The notes below the pieces were generated by a model. The model did not search any database, was not told the origin of the DNA, and was given only the letters and a program-made list of their open reading frames with translations. The position numbers were made by a program, and so were the translations under genes. A stretch of DNA of 7,982 bases from Acidobacteriota bacterium (lineage in GTDB: Bacteria; Acidobacteriota; UBA4820; DSQY01), in the NCBI GenBank assembly GCA_022759065.1, contig JAEMPZ010000138.1:1484-9465 (forward strand), written 5' to 3'. Of the stretch, positions 1 through 6,563 are shown piece after piece. Each line of letters opens with the position of its first letter. Within the stretch, counting starts at the first letter, position 1.

Positions 1-35
1 CTTCATACTTCCGCCTTCATACTTCATACTTCTCA
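1..35 (-). repeat. Heptamer array downstream of the epimerase
   Basis: Perfectly phased 7-nt units on the plus strand: CTTCATA, CTTCCGC, CTTCATA, CTTCATA, CTTCTCA (AAGTATG-like on the minus, gene-sense strand). It runs off the window start, so its full size is unknown. The same core, TTCCGCCTTCATACT, recurs at 1113-1127. Confidence 0.85.
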
Positions 36-70
36 TCCTAGCAGCCTATTCTCGTCCATTTGCGGCCACC
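29..70 (-). repeat. 42-nt repeat, copy 1 (3' of the epimerase)
   Basis: This segment aligns without gaps to 1145-1186, with 29 of 42 positions identical, including the shared blocks CTTCTC at one end and GCCACC at the other. Both copies follow the TTCCGCCTTCATACT heptamer block in the same order and orientation. Confidence 0.6.
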
Positions 71-79
71 ATTCCAGTC

Positions 80-1030
80 CTAATGCGCCGTTGTAGCCCT
101 GTACCAGCCGATGAACTCGCGGAGGCCCTCTTCCAGTTGGACCGACGGCGCAAAATCCAAAAGCCGCCTCGCCTTGGAGACATCCGCGAAAGTCCGCGGC
201 ACGTCTCCGGGCTGCATCGGCTTCTCAACAATGACGGCTTTCCTGCCCAAAAGCTCCTCTATCATCGAAATGAGGCGCCCAAGCGGCGTGGTCTGAGCGC
301 CGCCGATGTTGATTATCTCATACCCCGAAACCCGCTCCAGTGCCCGTTCCACGCCGGCTACTATGTCCGAAACGTAGGTATAGTCGCGCTGGGCGGAACC
401 GTCTCCGAATCGCTCAATGGCCTCCCCCGCTTCAATCTTCGTGACGAACTTGTGAATGGCCATGTCGGGCCGCTGCCTGGGGCCATAGACGGTGAAGAAG
501 CGAAGCGCCCAGATATCGAGGCCGTAAAGGTGGTGGTAAGAGTGGCAGAGCGCCTCGCAGGCGAGTTTTGTCGCGGCGTAAGGGGAGAGCGGCCTTGAAG
601 CCGGGTCGTCCTCTCGAAATGGCACCGAGTTGCGGCCCCCGTACACGCTGGAAGTTGACGCGAACACCAGCCGCTTGGGGCCGAGTTCCCGAAGCGCCTC
701 AAGCACGTTGAGCGTGGCCATGTAGTTGAGCTCGGCGTAAGCGCGAGGCTCCGCTATCGAGCGGCGGACTCCTCCGCGCCCGGCCAGGTGCGCCACCGCG
801 TCAAACCCGCGCCCGACCAGGCCTCTCGTGAAACCAGCGTCCCTGAGATCGCCCTCCACGAAGCAAAACGACGGGGACAAAGCCGCCGCCTTGATGTTGC
901 GCTCTTTTACCGCCCTGTCGTAGTAGGGGTCGAAGTTGTCAACGCCAACGACCTCGTGGCCCGACGCAAGAAGCGCGTCGCAGAGGTGCGAGCCGATAAA
1001 CCCAGCGGCGCCGGTGACGAGTATCCTCAT
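80..1030 (-). CDS. NAD-dependent sugar epimerase, probable UDP-glucuronate 4-epimerase
   Basis: A 316-residue extended short-chain dehydrogenase/reductase. The N-terminal Rossmann motif is GAAGFIG (residues 7-13), with an acidic D31 ending beta2 to bind the NAD ribose. The catalytic residues appear as S/T near 127 (STSSVYG) and YAATK (Y151, K155). DNFDPYYD (31-38), DGSAQRDYTYVSDIV (from 210) and QPGDVPRTFADVS (273-285) are typical of UDP-glucuronate 4-epimerases, which make UDP-galacturonate in the cytoplasm for capsule, O-antigen or other polysaccharide. A UDP-glucose 4-epimerase or a related nucleotide-sugar epimerase is the alternative. I start it at ATG 1030. A TTG two codons upstream (1036) is also open, but the Rossmann fold begins directly after the ATG. 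The Shine-Dalgarno is weak. It lies downstream of mlaD on the same strand after about 180 nt of repeat-bearing DNA, so co-transcription is uncertain. No other polysaccharide gene is visible in the window. Confidence 0.9.
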   Translation of the reverse strand: MRILVTGAAGFIGSHLCDALLASGHEVVGVDNFDPYYDRAVKERNIKAAALSPSFCFVEGDLRDAGFTRGLVGRGFDAVAHLAGRGGVRRSIAEPRAYAELNYMATLNVLEALRELGPKRLVFASTSSVYGGRNSVPFREDDPASRPLSPYAATKLACEALCHSYHHLYGLDIWALRFFTVYGPRQRPDMAIHKFVTKIEAGEAIERFGDGSAQRDYTYVSDIVAGVERALERVSGYEIINIGGAQTTPLGRLISMIEELLGRKAVIVEKPMQPGDVPRTFADVSKARRLLDFAPSVQLEEGLREFIGWYRATTAH

Positions 1031-1064
1031 GGCCAAATTCCGAAATGCAATAAGGCGCGCTTCT

Positions 1065-1099
1065 TTTGTTCCTGGCCCCTGACGCCCGCCCCCTGGCGC
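1065..1099 (-). repeat. G-rich heptamer array upstream of the epimerase
   Basis: On the minus strand, 7-nt steps read GCGCCAG, GGGGCGG, GCGTCAG, GGGCCAG, GAACAAA. The first four share a GNGNCAG-like core. It lies 35-70 nt upstream of the epimerase ATG, where its promoter would be expected. I find no convincing -10/-35 pair in this gap. Confidence 0.6.
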
Positions 1100-1104
1100 C
1101 TCAG

Positions 1105-1139
1105 CCTCATAATTCCGCCTTCATACTCCATGCTTTCCT
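1105..1139 (-). repeat. Heptamer array, second copy of the CTTCATA type
   Basis: Phased 7-nt units on the plus strand: CCTCATA, ATTCCGC, CTTCATA, CTCCATG, CTTTCCT. It shares the 15-nt core TTCCGCCTTCATACT (1113-1127) exactly with positions 9-23. Confidence 0.75.
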
Positions 1140-1144
1140 CCAGC

Positions 1145-1186
1145 CTTCTCTTGCTAAAAGCTCGTCTTCATCCATTCGTAGCCACC
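1145..1186 (-). repeat. 42-nt repeat, copy 2 (3' of mlaD)
   Basis: Partner of the copy at 29-70 (29 of 42 identical, no gaps). It begins about 28 nt after the mlaD stop in the transcription direction. With the heptamer block at 1105-1139 it makes up most of the mlaD-epimerase gap. I see no intrinsic terminator there. Confidence 0.6.
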
Positions 1187-1213
1187 TTGGCGCTCAAATC
1201 GAGGAGATTGGGG

Positions 1214-2359
1214 TCATGGTTTCGTTTTCTCTTTTTCCTTGGCGCTTCGCGCCGCGTCCTCCGCCTTTTTGCGAAGATACCACTGCACCAGCGACGATTT
1301 GCGTATCCCATCCGCCACGGCCGAGAGAGTGTCGTAGACCGACCTGTCGTTGACGAGCGCGCCAAGCGTTCCCTGGCCCTGGTCCGCCTTGCGGAGGATT
1401 GAAGCCATCGAATCGCTCATGCTCAAGAGGTTTTGTGCCAGATGTTCCCCGTACTGGTCATCCATCAGCAGCCTGTTTCCAAGCGTGCCCGGTTTCTGGA
1501 GGGAATCGGCGACTTTGGCAAGCCCCTCGGAGGCACGAGCCAGGTTGGCGACGATCGCCTCCCCCTGTCCCTTCTTCGAAATCAGCGCGCCGGCGCCCCC
1601 GCGCCCCTCCTGCACGTCGCCCAAAAGCTCATTCAGGCGGCGAAGCGATTCAGAAAGGTCCTGCGCCGTCTGCTCTCCGTAGGCCCTGTCGGCAAGCATT
1701 TTCCCGGCGAAACCATGCCCGCCGGCTATGGCGCTGCTCACGCTATCAAGGCTTTTTGCTATGCTTCCTAAGTGGTCAACCGTCTCCTGCCCAAGCTTTG
1801 GGTCTCGCAGAAGCCGCGCGACCACGCCGTCGCCCTCGTTTATGTTAGTCAGAAGCTTGTTGAGGTTGTCGCTCAGGTCCTGGATCCCCTGGATTACGTC
1901 CTGCGCCCCGCGGCCCAGCGCTTCCAGGTTGATCGCCGGATCAATCGGTATCTCGTTCCCCGGAAGAATGTTCGGCGCGGTAAGGCTTTCCTTCTGGGGC
2001 GTGGCGAGCGACAGGAACTTGTCCCCCAACAGGCCGAGGCTCTTGATCGAGGCGCGGGTAGTCGAACGAATTCTTGGCGCCAGGCTGGCGCTTATCTTAT
2101 AGCGCACCATGACCTTTGGAGAATCAGGGTCCGAACTGAACTCCAATCTCGATACGTACCCCACTTCCATGCCCTGGAACCATACGCCGCTGCCCTCCTT
2201 GAGCCCGGCCGCGTCTGGAAAAAGGCTGTAGTATTCAATTTTGCGTTCGAAGAGCTTGTGGCGGCTGGTTATGCCGACGATTGCGGCCGCCGCCACCAGA
2301 AGGGCGAGCGCCGCCACCATGCCGATGCGCAAAAGCAGTCCTTCACGGTTCTCGTTCAT
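1214..2359 (-). CDS. mlaD: MlaD-family MCE-domain lipid transport protein with C-terminal repeats
   Basis: A 381-residue substrate-binding component of an MCE/Mla ABC lipid transporter, anchored in the inner membrane and facing the periplasm. One N-terminal membrane segment is visible (about residues 8-30), followed by the MCE domain (about 37-122: YSLFPDAAGLKEGSGVWFQG, then GLLGDKFLSL). The rest, from about 150, is predicted mostly helical and holds five tandem units of about 38 residues (173-211, 212-249, 250-287, 288-325, 326-366) with a G-x-G-x-x-G-x-L/M-L-x-D turn and a long amphipathic stretch. The tail is highly charged and Lys-rich. E. coli MlaD is about 180 residues, so the repeat region roughly doubles it. 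ATG 2359 has AAGGAG (2365-2370) 5 nt upstream, inside mlaF, and overlaps the mlaF end by 17 nt. It is last in the mlaEFD set. MCE proteins form hexamers with a lipid pore; that this one does is inferred. Confidence 0.92.
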   Translation of the reverse strand: MNENREGLLLRIGMVAALALLVAAAAIVGITSRHKLFERKIEYYSLFPDAAGLKEGSGVWFQGMEVGYVSRLEFSSDPDSPKVMVRYKISASLAPRIRSTTRASIKSLGLLGDKFLSLATPQKESLTAPNILPGNEIPIDPAINLEALGRGAQDVIQGIQDLSDNLNKLLTNINEGDGVVARLLRDPKLGQETVDHLGSIAKSLDSVSSAIAGGHGFAGKMLADRAYGEQTAQDLSESLRRLNELLGDVQEGRGGAGALISKKGQGEAIVANLARASEGLAKVADSLQKPGTLGNRLLMDDQYGEHLAQNLLSMSDSMASILRKADQGQGTLGALVNDRSVYDTLSAVADGIRKSSLVQWYLRKKAEDAARSAKEKEKTKP

Positions 2360-3095
2360 CGAGGCTCCTTCCTTCTATGAAGCCCCGAAGGACGGGGTTG
2401 TCCGTCTTCCGGGCCTCTTCCGGCGTCCCCACGAAGGCCATGCGGCCTTCATAAAGGAATGCCACGCGGTCCCCCACTCTGAACATTGACTGTATGTCAT
2501 GCGTGACGATGACCGATGTGACTCCCAACATTTTCTGAAGCCGCCTGATCAGGCGGTTGATGGTGTCCGCTGTCACGGGGTCGAGCCCCGACGTGGGTTC
2601 GTCGTACAGGATGCAGCGCGGCTCCGCGACAATAGCCCTTGCGAGGGCGACGCGCTTGCGCATGCCGCCAGAAAGGTCGGCCGGGGAGAGCCGTTCCGTC
2701 CCCTGCAAGCCGACCACCTCCAGTTTTTCCCCCACGCGCCTTGCAACTTCCTTTTCGTCGCACAGCCGCTGTTCTCTGAGAGGAAAAGCGACGTTGTCGA
2801 AAACGGACATCGAGTCAAATAGCGCGCCCCACTGAAAAACGTAGGTGATCTTGCGCCTAACCTCCATCCACTCTGCTTCGGTATATCCAGTAACCTCCTG
2901 GCCTTCGACGAAAATGGAGCCGCCGTCAGATTCCAAAAGCCCGATTGCGAGTTTCAACATGACCGACTTGCCGGAACCGGAGCCGCCAAGGATGACGAGC
3001 GACTCGCCGGGCGCCACGGCCAAGTCCACCCCCCTCAGGACTTTGTTGTCCCCGAAAGACTTGCGGATGCCCTTGTATTCAATGAATGGCTGCAT
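2343..3095 (-). CDS. mlaF: MlaF-type ABC transporter ATP-binding protein
   Basis: A 250-residue cytoplasmic ATPase that powers the MlaE/MlaD lipid transporter. All nucleotide-binding elements are intact: Walker A GGSGSGKS (37-44), Q-loop Q88 in VFQWGALFDS, signature LSGGM (141-145), Walker B CILYDEP (161-167) with catalytic E166, D-loop SGLD, and switch histidine H199 in VTHD. The LSGGMRKRVALARAI signature and the VFQxGALFDS block are characteristic of Mla/Ttg2A ATPases rather than general ABC proteins. Length equals the family norm. ATG 3095 lies 1 nt after the mlaE stop (TGA, C, ATG). I see no strong Shine-Dalgarno in front of it, so translation is probably coupled to mlaE. Its 3' end overlaps mlaD by 17 nt. 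Confidence 0.96.
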   Translation of the reverse strand: MQPFIEYKGIRKSFGDNKVLRGVDLAVAPGESLVILGGSGSGKSVMLKLAIGLLESDGGSIFVEGQEVTGYTEAEWMEVRRKITYVFQWGALFDSMSVFDNVAFPLREQRLCDEKEVARRVGEKLEVVGLQGTERLSPADLSGGMRKRVALARAIVAEPRCILYDEPTSGLDPVTADTINRLIRRLQKMLGVTSVIVTHDIQSMFRVGDRVAFLYEGRMAFVGTPEEARKTDNPVLRGFIEGRSLDEREP

Positions 3096-3096
3096 G

Positions 3097-3864
3097 TCAG
3101 AAGACCAGAAAGAGCTTGGTAAGGAAAAAGTTCGATATGAGGATTACGATCGAGCTGACGACCACCGTGCCCGTCGTGGAACGGCCGACGCCGTCGGCGC
3201 CGCCTTCCGTTTTCATCCCGTTGAAACAGCCGATGAGCACTATGAAGGCCGCGAAGACGAATGTTTTCCCAAGCCCGGAAAAGATGTCGTGAAACGTCAG
3301 CAGCCTGAACGCATGTATGACGTAGAATCGCCCGGCGATCCGCAACTGAAAGTATGAAATTATCCAGCCGCCGATAACGCCCATCGCGTCCGCTATCAGA
3401 ACCAGGGTTGGCAACATGAAAAAAAAGGCGATGAACCTCGGGACGACAAGCTTTCTGACCGGGTCAGCCCCCATGGCCCTCATTGCGTCAATCTGCTCCG
3501 TGACATTCATGGAGCCTATTTCCGCTGTTATCCCGGCGCCGACCCTGCCTCCAACCATAAGAGAAATCAGAACGGGGGCAAGCTCCCTGACCATGGAAAT
3601 GGTGACCGCTTCGCCAACGTACAGCTTGGCCCCAAAAGCCTCCAGGGCATAGGCGCCCTGGATGGCAAGGACCATTCCAATAAACGTCGAGGCGATCAGA
3701 ACAATCGAGAGAGACTGCACACCCAAAACATTCATCTGGTAAAGGATCAGGTCCCACTCCCACGGCGGAGTAAGCAGCGCCCTGGCCGCCCTCCCAGTAA
3801 GGAGCGTGATGCCGCCCAAGTATTCGAGCCCAAGCCGCAAACGGGCCATGCGGAGGCCAACCAT
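3097..3864 (-). CDS. mlaE: MlaE-type ABC transporter permease
   Basis: A 255-residue integral membrane permease of the Mla lipid transport complex; E. coli MlaE has about 260 residues. Several hydrophobic segments are present. The family's conserved central block is complete: VRELAPVLISLMVGGRVGAG, then ITAEIGSMNVTEQIDAMRAM. Further family features are ADPVRKLVVPRFIA and the C-terminal GMKTEGGADGVGRSTTGTVV. I start it at ATG 3864 because an AGGGAGG ribosome site (3871-3877) sits 6 nt upstream. A GTG at 3903 would add 13 residues but has no good ribosome site. It is the first gene of mlaE-mlaF-mlaD and faces away from the aroF operon. A run of eight A (eight T in the gene sense) at 3419-3426 is in frame and encodes part of a Phe run. 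No mlaB (STAS) gene adjoins it. Confidence 0.95.
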   Translation of the reverse strand: MVGLRMARLRLGLEYLGGITLLTGRAARALLTPPWEWDLILYQMNVLGVQSLSIVLIASTFIGMVLAIQGAYALEAFGAKLYVGEAVTISMVRELAPVLISLMVGGRVGAGITAEIGSMNVTEQIDAMRAMGADPVRKLVVPRFIAFFFMLPTLVLIADAMGVIGGWIISYFQLRIAGRFYVIHAFRLLTFHDIFSGLGKTFVFAAFIVLIGCFNGMKTEGGADGVGRSTTGTVVVSSIVILISNFFLTKLFLVF

Positions 3865-3870
3865 GCCCTT

Positions 3871-3877
3871 CCTCCCT
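3871..3877 (-). promoter_or_regulatory. mlaE: Ribosome binding site setting the mlaE start
   Basis: On the minus strand AGGGAGG precedes ATG 3864, with GGAGG 6 nt from the start codon. It is the only strong Shine-Dalgarno near the mlaE 5' end. It favours ATG 3864 over the longer GTG start at 3903. Confidence 0.7.
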
Positions 3878-3881
3878 GCAA

Positions 3882-3910
3882 AGCTTATCCCGCCGAGCTT
3901 CACAGGTCAA
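3882..3910 (-). promoter_or_regulatory. Possible sigma70-type promoter for mlaEFD
   Basis: The minus strand has TTGACC (3905-3910, 5 of 6 matches to the -35 consensus), a 17-nt spacer, and TAAGCT (3882-3887, 3 of 6 to the -10 consensus). The implied transcription start near 3875 would fall inside the ribosome site of ATG 3864, which weakens the call. Real transcription may start further upstream, across the octamer arrays. Confidence 0.25.
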
Positions 3911-3935
3911 GCCCGCAAAGGGATGAGGCAAAAAA

Positions 3936-3975
3936 GCGAGAGAGTGAGAAAGTTAGAAAGTGAGAGGGTGAAAGA
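3936..3975 (+). repeat. Octamer array, left arm of an inverted pair
   Basis: Five consecutive 8-nt units, purine-rich on the plus strand: GCGAGAGA, GTGAGAAA, GTTAGAAA, GTGAGAGG, GTGAAAGA (consensus near GTGAGARA). It lies between the divergent mlaE and aroF genes and mirrors the array at 4010-4049. Positions 3939-3960 can pair with 4009-4030 at 20 of 22 positions, and other registers 8 nt apart are also possible. Confidence 0.85.
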
Positions 3976-3976
3976 T

Positions 3977-3990
3977 GCGCATGAATGCGC
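3977..3990. repeat. Palindrome between the octamer arrays
   Basis: GCGCATGAATGCGC is a 6-bp perfect inverted repeat around GA. It sits in the spacer between the two octamer arrays, so it would be in the loop of the larger hairpin. It could be an operator-like site for mlaE or aroF, but I recognise no regulator consensus. Confidence 0.5.
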
Positions 3991-4009
3991 GGTAATTGCA
4001 TTTGTTGAC

Positions 4010-4049
4010 CTTCTTACTTTCTCACTCTCTTACTTTCTTACTCTCTTAC
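4010..4049 (-). repeat. Octamer array, right arm of an inverted pair
   Basis: Read on the minus strand, these are five clean 8-nt units of consensus GTRAGARA (GTAAGAGA, GTAAGAAA, GTAAGAGA, GTGAGAAA, GTAAGAAG). It is more regular than the left arm and lies about 50 nt upstream of the predicted aroF -35 element. Confidence 0.88.
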
Positions 4050-4099
4050 ACTCCCCTTGCGCTTGCAGACGCAACCGCCCCTCGGCCCCGCCGCCATTT

Positions 4100-4128
4100 T
4101 GGACAGGCAGGACGATCTGCGATAGAAT
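4100..4128 (+). promoter_or_regulatory. Predicted sigma70-type promoter of the aroF-cysS operon
   Basis: TGGACA (4100-4105, 5 of 6 to TTGACA), a 17-nt spacer, and TAGAAT (4123-4128, 5 of 6 to TATAAT). Transcription would begin near 4135, leaving a leader of about 14 nt before ATG 4149 that just contains the ribosome site. A leader this short leaves no room for a riboswitch or leader-peptide attenuator. Confidence 0.6.
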
Positions 4129-4138
4129 AACTAGCTTT

Positions 4139-4144
4139 GGGAGG
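4139..4144 (+). promoter_or_regulatory. aroF: Ribosome binding site setting the aroF start
   Basis: GGGAGG lies 4 nt before ATG 4149. An in-frame TTG at 4137 overlaps this site and sits at the predicted transcription start, so it is unlikely to be used. Confidence 0.7.
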
Positions 4145-4148
4145 CGAG

Positions 4149-5168
4149 ATGCTCCTTGTTCTTAAAGAGACCATAAGCGGCGGCGAGCGGGACTCGCTGA
4201 AAGCGCGGCTTGCTTCCTGGGGAGCGGTTTGCGCGGTCCTGAAGCTTGGCGGGCGGGAGGCGTGGTCGCTGCAGGGCGGCATGCCGCCGGTTCTTGATTG
4301 CGATCTGCTGCCCGGCGTCGAGCGCGTCATCCCTCCGGGCGAAAGCTTTTTTTTGGCTTCGCGTTCCTTTCATCCTGCTTCAACACAGTTTTCCCTTGGA
4401 ACAGCCGTTGCGGGGGGAAACCGTTTTCTCCTCGCCGCCGGGCCGTGCGCCGTCGAATCCCAGGAACAAATGGCGATTTGCGCTCAAGCCGCCAAAGCGG
4501 CCGGAGCGGCCATCCTTCGGGGGGGCTCATTCAAGCCAAGAACCAGCCCCTATTCTTTCCAGGGGCTCGGCGCAAAGGGACTTGAAATTCACCGGTCGGC
4601 GGCGGACAGCCACGGCCTCTTAATGATGAGCGAGGTGCTCGACCGGCAAGACCTGCCGGTGGTCAGCGAAATCGCCGACATCCTTCAGGTGGGAAGCAGG
4701 AACATGCAGAACTTCCCGCTCCTGAAGGCGCTGGGGCAGCAGAAGAAGCCCGTGCTTCTGAAGCGCGGCCTCGCGGCGACGCGGGAGGAGTTTCTTCTCG
4801 CGGCGGAGTACATCCTCGCCGAGGGAAACGAGCGCGTCATGCTTTGCGAGCGGGGAGTCCGCTCCTTCGACCCCGCGCTCAGGCACACTCTGGATCTCGG
4901 CTCGGTGGTCCTTCTTAAAGAGATGACCCACCTTCCTGTCCTTGTTGATCCTTCGCACGCGGCGGGCCGAAGGGAACTGGTGCTCCCGATGGCGAGGGCC
5001 GCCGCCGCCGCGGGCGCCGACGGCCTTATGATCGAGATTCACCCCGACCCTGCGAACGCCCTCTCCGACGGCCCGCAGGCGCTGCTTCCAGGAGAACTGG
5101 CGACGCTGCGCGCCGACCTTGAGCGCATCCTCCCCGTTACCGGCAAGTCCTTTGGAGGCCAAGCGTGA
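4149..5168 (+). CDS. aroF: 3-deoxy-7-phosphoheptulonate (DAHP) synthase, Thermotoga-like type
   Basis: A 339-residue cytoplasmic enzyme that condenses phosphoenolpyruvate with erythrose 4-phosphate, the first step of the shikimate pathway. It belongs to the I-beta type: a ferredoxin-like N-terminal domain (about 1-65), which in relatives mediates feedback inhibition, precedes the barrel. Barrel motifs are AAGPCAVES (96-104), RGGSFKPRTSPYSFQG (124-139), ILQVGSRNMQNFPLL (178-192), KPVLLKRG, MLCERGV, VDPSHAAGRR (266-275) and GLMIEIHPDP. The metal ligands match those of the Thermotoga enzyme at a constant two-residue offset: C100, H270, E296 and D307. Start ATG 4149 is set by GGGAGG at 4139-4144; a TTG at 4137 overlaps that site. 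The stop overlaps the cysS GTG start by GTGA. A T8 run at 4347-4354 is in frame. aroG or aroA would be alternative symbols for the same family. Confidence 0.95.
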   Translation: MLLVLKETISGGERDSLKARLASWGAVCAVLKLGGREAWSLQGGMPPVLDCDLLPGVERVIPPGESFFLASRSFHPASTQFSLGTAVAGGNRFLLAAGPCAVESQEQMAICAQAAKAAGAAILRGGSFKPRTSPYSFQGLGAKGLEIHRSAADSHGLLMMSEVLDRQDLPVVSEIADILQVGSRNMQNFPLLKALGQQKKPVLLKRGLAATREEFLLAAEYILAEGNERVMLCERGVRSFDPALRHTLDLGSVVLLKEMTHLPVLVDPSHAAGRRELVLPMARAAAAAGADGLMIEIHPDPANALSDGPQALLPGELATLRADLERILPVTGKSFGGQA

Positions 5169-6553
5169 TCCGCCTTACGAATACCATGACCAGGCGCGTA
5201 GAGGAGTTCAGGCCGCTTGTCGAGGGGCAGGTGGGCCTCTACAGTTGCGGGCCGACGGTCTACGACTTCGCCCACATCGGCAACTTCCGCACCTTCTGCG
5301 CCGTGGACCTTCTAAAGCGATTCCTGACGTGGGAGGGCTTGAAGGTCCGGCACGTCTGCAATCTGACCGACATTGACGACCGCACGATCGCCCGCTCGCA
5401 AGCCGAGAACATCTCGCTCAGCGAGCTTACCAACCGCTTCGCGAACGCCTTCTTCGAGGACATGGCTGCCCTCAAGTGCCTTCCGGCCGACGTGTTCCCC
5501 AGGGCCACCCTGCACATGAAAGAGATGTTTGACATCCTGAAGGCGCTTGAAGCCAAAGGCCACGCCTACGCTGCCGGAGGCTCGCTCTACTTCAGGATAG
5601 GCAGCTTTCCGCCATACGGCGAGCTAAGCCGCCTTGATGCCAGGGAGGTCCTCGACGGCGCGCGCGTTGATTCGGACGGGTACGAGAAGGAATCGGCGCG
5701 TGATTTCGTCCTATGGAAAGGCATGAAGGAGGGCGAGCCCTACTGGGAAAGCCCGTGGGGCAAGGGCAGGCCGGGCTGGCACCTCGAATGCTCGGCGATG
5801 AGCCGCCGTTACCTGGGCGACACCTTCGACATCCACGCCGGCGGCGTTGACCTGATTTTTCCCCACCACGAAAACGAGATAGCCCAAAGCCGCGGGGCCA
5901 CGGGCAAGGAGCCCGTCCGTTACTGGTTCCACGTCGAACACCTTCTGGTCAACGGCGAGAAGATGTCGAAGTCCAAGGGGAATTTCTACACGCTTCGGGA
6001 TCTTTTGGGACAGGGCCACGACGCCGAGGCGATCCGGTATCTCCTTCTTTCGGTCCCATACAAGAGGCAATTGAACTTCACGATGGAGGGGCTAGAAGCG
6101 GCCAAGGCGTCGCTTGCGCGGATTCGGGACTTTGCCGCCCGCTTCGCCGACAGGACGACCGCCAGAGGGGCCAACCCCGATCTCAAGGAGGCGCTGGCGC
6201 GCTGCAGGGCAACCTTCCGCGAAACGCTTGAGGAGGACTTGAACACCGCCCTGGCGCTCGCCGCCCTCTTCGACGGCATTCGCGCCGCCAACAGCGCGAT
6301 GGACTCTGGAGGGCTCACGGAGGACGCCAGGCAGGAAGCGGCCCTGCTGCTTGTGGATTTCGAGGCGGTCTTCGGCCTCGAAGCCCTGCCTAAGCTCACC
6401 CTGGACGACGACGTCGAAAAACTCATCTCGCTCCGCCAGGAGGCGCGCAAAAAAAAGGATTTCGCCGAAGCCGACCGGATCCGCGACGAGCTCAAAGCCC
6501 GGGGGATAGTGCTTGAAGACACGCCTCAGGGCGTTCGCTGGAAGAAAGCATAA
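5165..6553 (+). CDS. cysS: Cysteine--tRNA ligase
   Basis: A 462-residue class I aminoacyl-tRNA synthetase that charges tRNA-Cys in the cytoplasm, of normal length for the family. The class I signatures are HIGN (37-40, in YDFAHIGNFRTF) and KMSKS (266-270). The zinc ligands that select cysteine are all present at the same numbers as in the E. coli enzyme: C28 (SCGPTVYD), C209 (HLECSAMS), H234 and E238 (PHHENE). The C-terminal helical region includes KKDFAEADRIRDELKARGI (430-448), a standard tRNA-binding signature. The start is GTG 5165, overlapping the aroF stop (GTGA), with GGAGG (5154-5158) 6 nt upstream inside aroF, so translation is probably coupled. An A8 run at 6449-6456 is in frame. The radical SAM gene follows after 42 nt without a terminator. 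Confidence 0.98.
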   Translation: MIRLTNTMTRRVEEFRPLVEGQVGLYSCGPTVYDFAHIGNFRTFCAVDLLKRFLTWEGLKVRHVCNLTDIDDRTIARSQAENISLSELTNRFANAFFEDMAALKCLPADVFPRATLHMKEMFDILKALEAKGHAYAAGGSLYFRIGSFPPYGELSRLDAREVLDGARVDSDGYEKESARDFVLWKGMKEGEPYWESPWGKGRPGWHLECSAMSRRYLGDTFDIHAGGVDLIFPHHENEIAQSRGATGKEPVRYWFHVEHLLVNGEKMSKSKGNFYTLRDLLGQGHDAEAIRYLLLSVPYKRQLNFTMEGLEAAKASLARIRDFAARFADRTTARGANPDLKEALARCRATFRETLEEDLNTALALAALFDGIRAANSAMDSGGLTEDARQEAALLLVDFEAVFGLEALPKLTLDDDVEKLISLRQEARKKKDFAEADRIRDELKARGIVLEDTPQGVRWKKA

Positions 6554-6563
6554 GAAGAGTTAC

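Noticed and set aside
1034..1036. TTG start for the epimerase two codons upstream of ATG 1030
   Set aside because: It adds only two residues before the Rossmann strand and has no better ribosome site than the ATG.
1037..1213. Terminator after mlaD or promoter for the epimerase
   Set aside because: No GC-rich hairpin with a T-run and no acceptable -35/-10 pair was found; GCCAAGGTGGC gives only a four-base stem.
788..1402. A 204-codon plus-strand frame overlapping the epimerase and the mlaD end
   Set aside because: It is antisense to two well-supported genes and spans the repeat-rich gap; the product is Arg/Leu-rich with no recognisable domain.
3901..3903. GTG start for mlaE
   Set aside because: No Shine-Dalgarno precedes it, whereas ATG 3864 has a strong one 6 nt away.
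3936..4049. CRISPR array
   Set aside because: The units are 8 nt, contiguous and inverted in two blocks; there are no spacers of regular length and no cas gene.
3806..4165. A 119-codon plus-strand reading frame across the mlaE-aroF gap
   Set aside because: It runs antisense through the mlaE start, then through both octamer arrays, which give low-complexity Ser/Leu/Lys-rich protein, and overlaps the aroF start. No ribosome site or family resemblance.
4340..4354. GCGAAAGC followed by T8 inside aroF as an intrinsic terminator or attenuator
   Set aside because: The stem is only two to three base pairs and the sequence is fully explained as coding (GESFFLAS).
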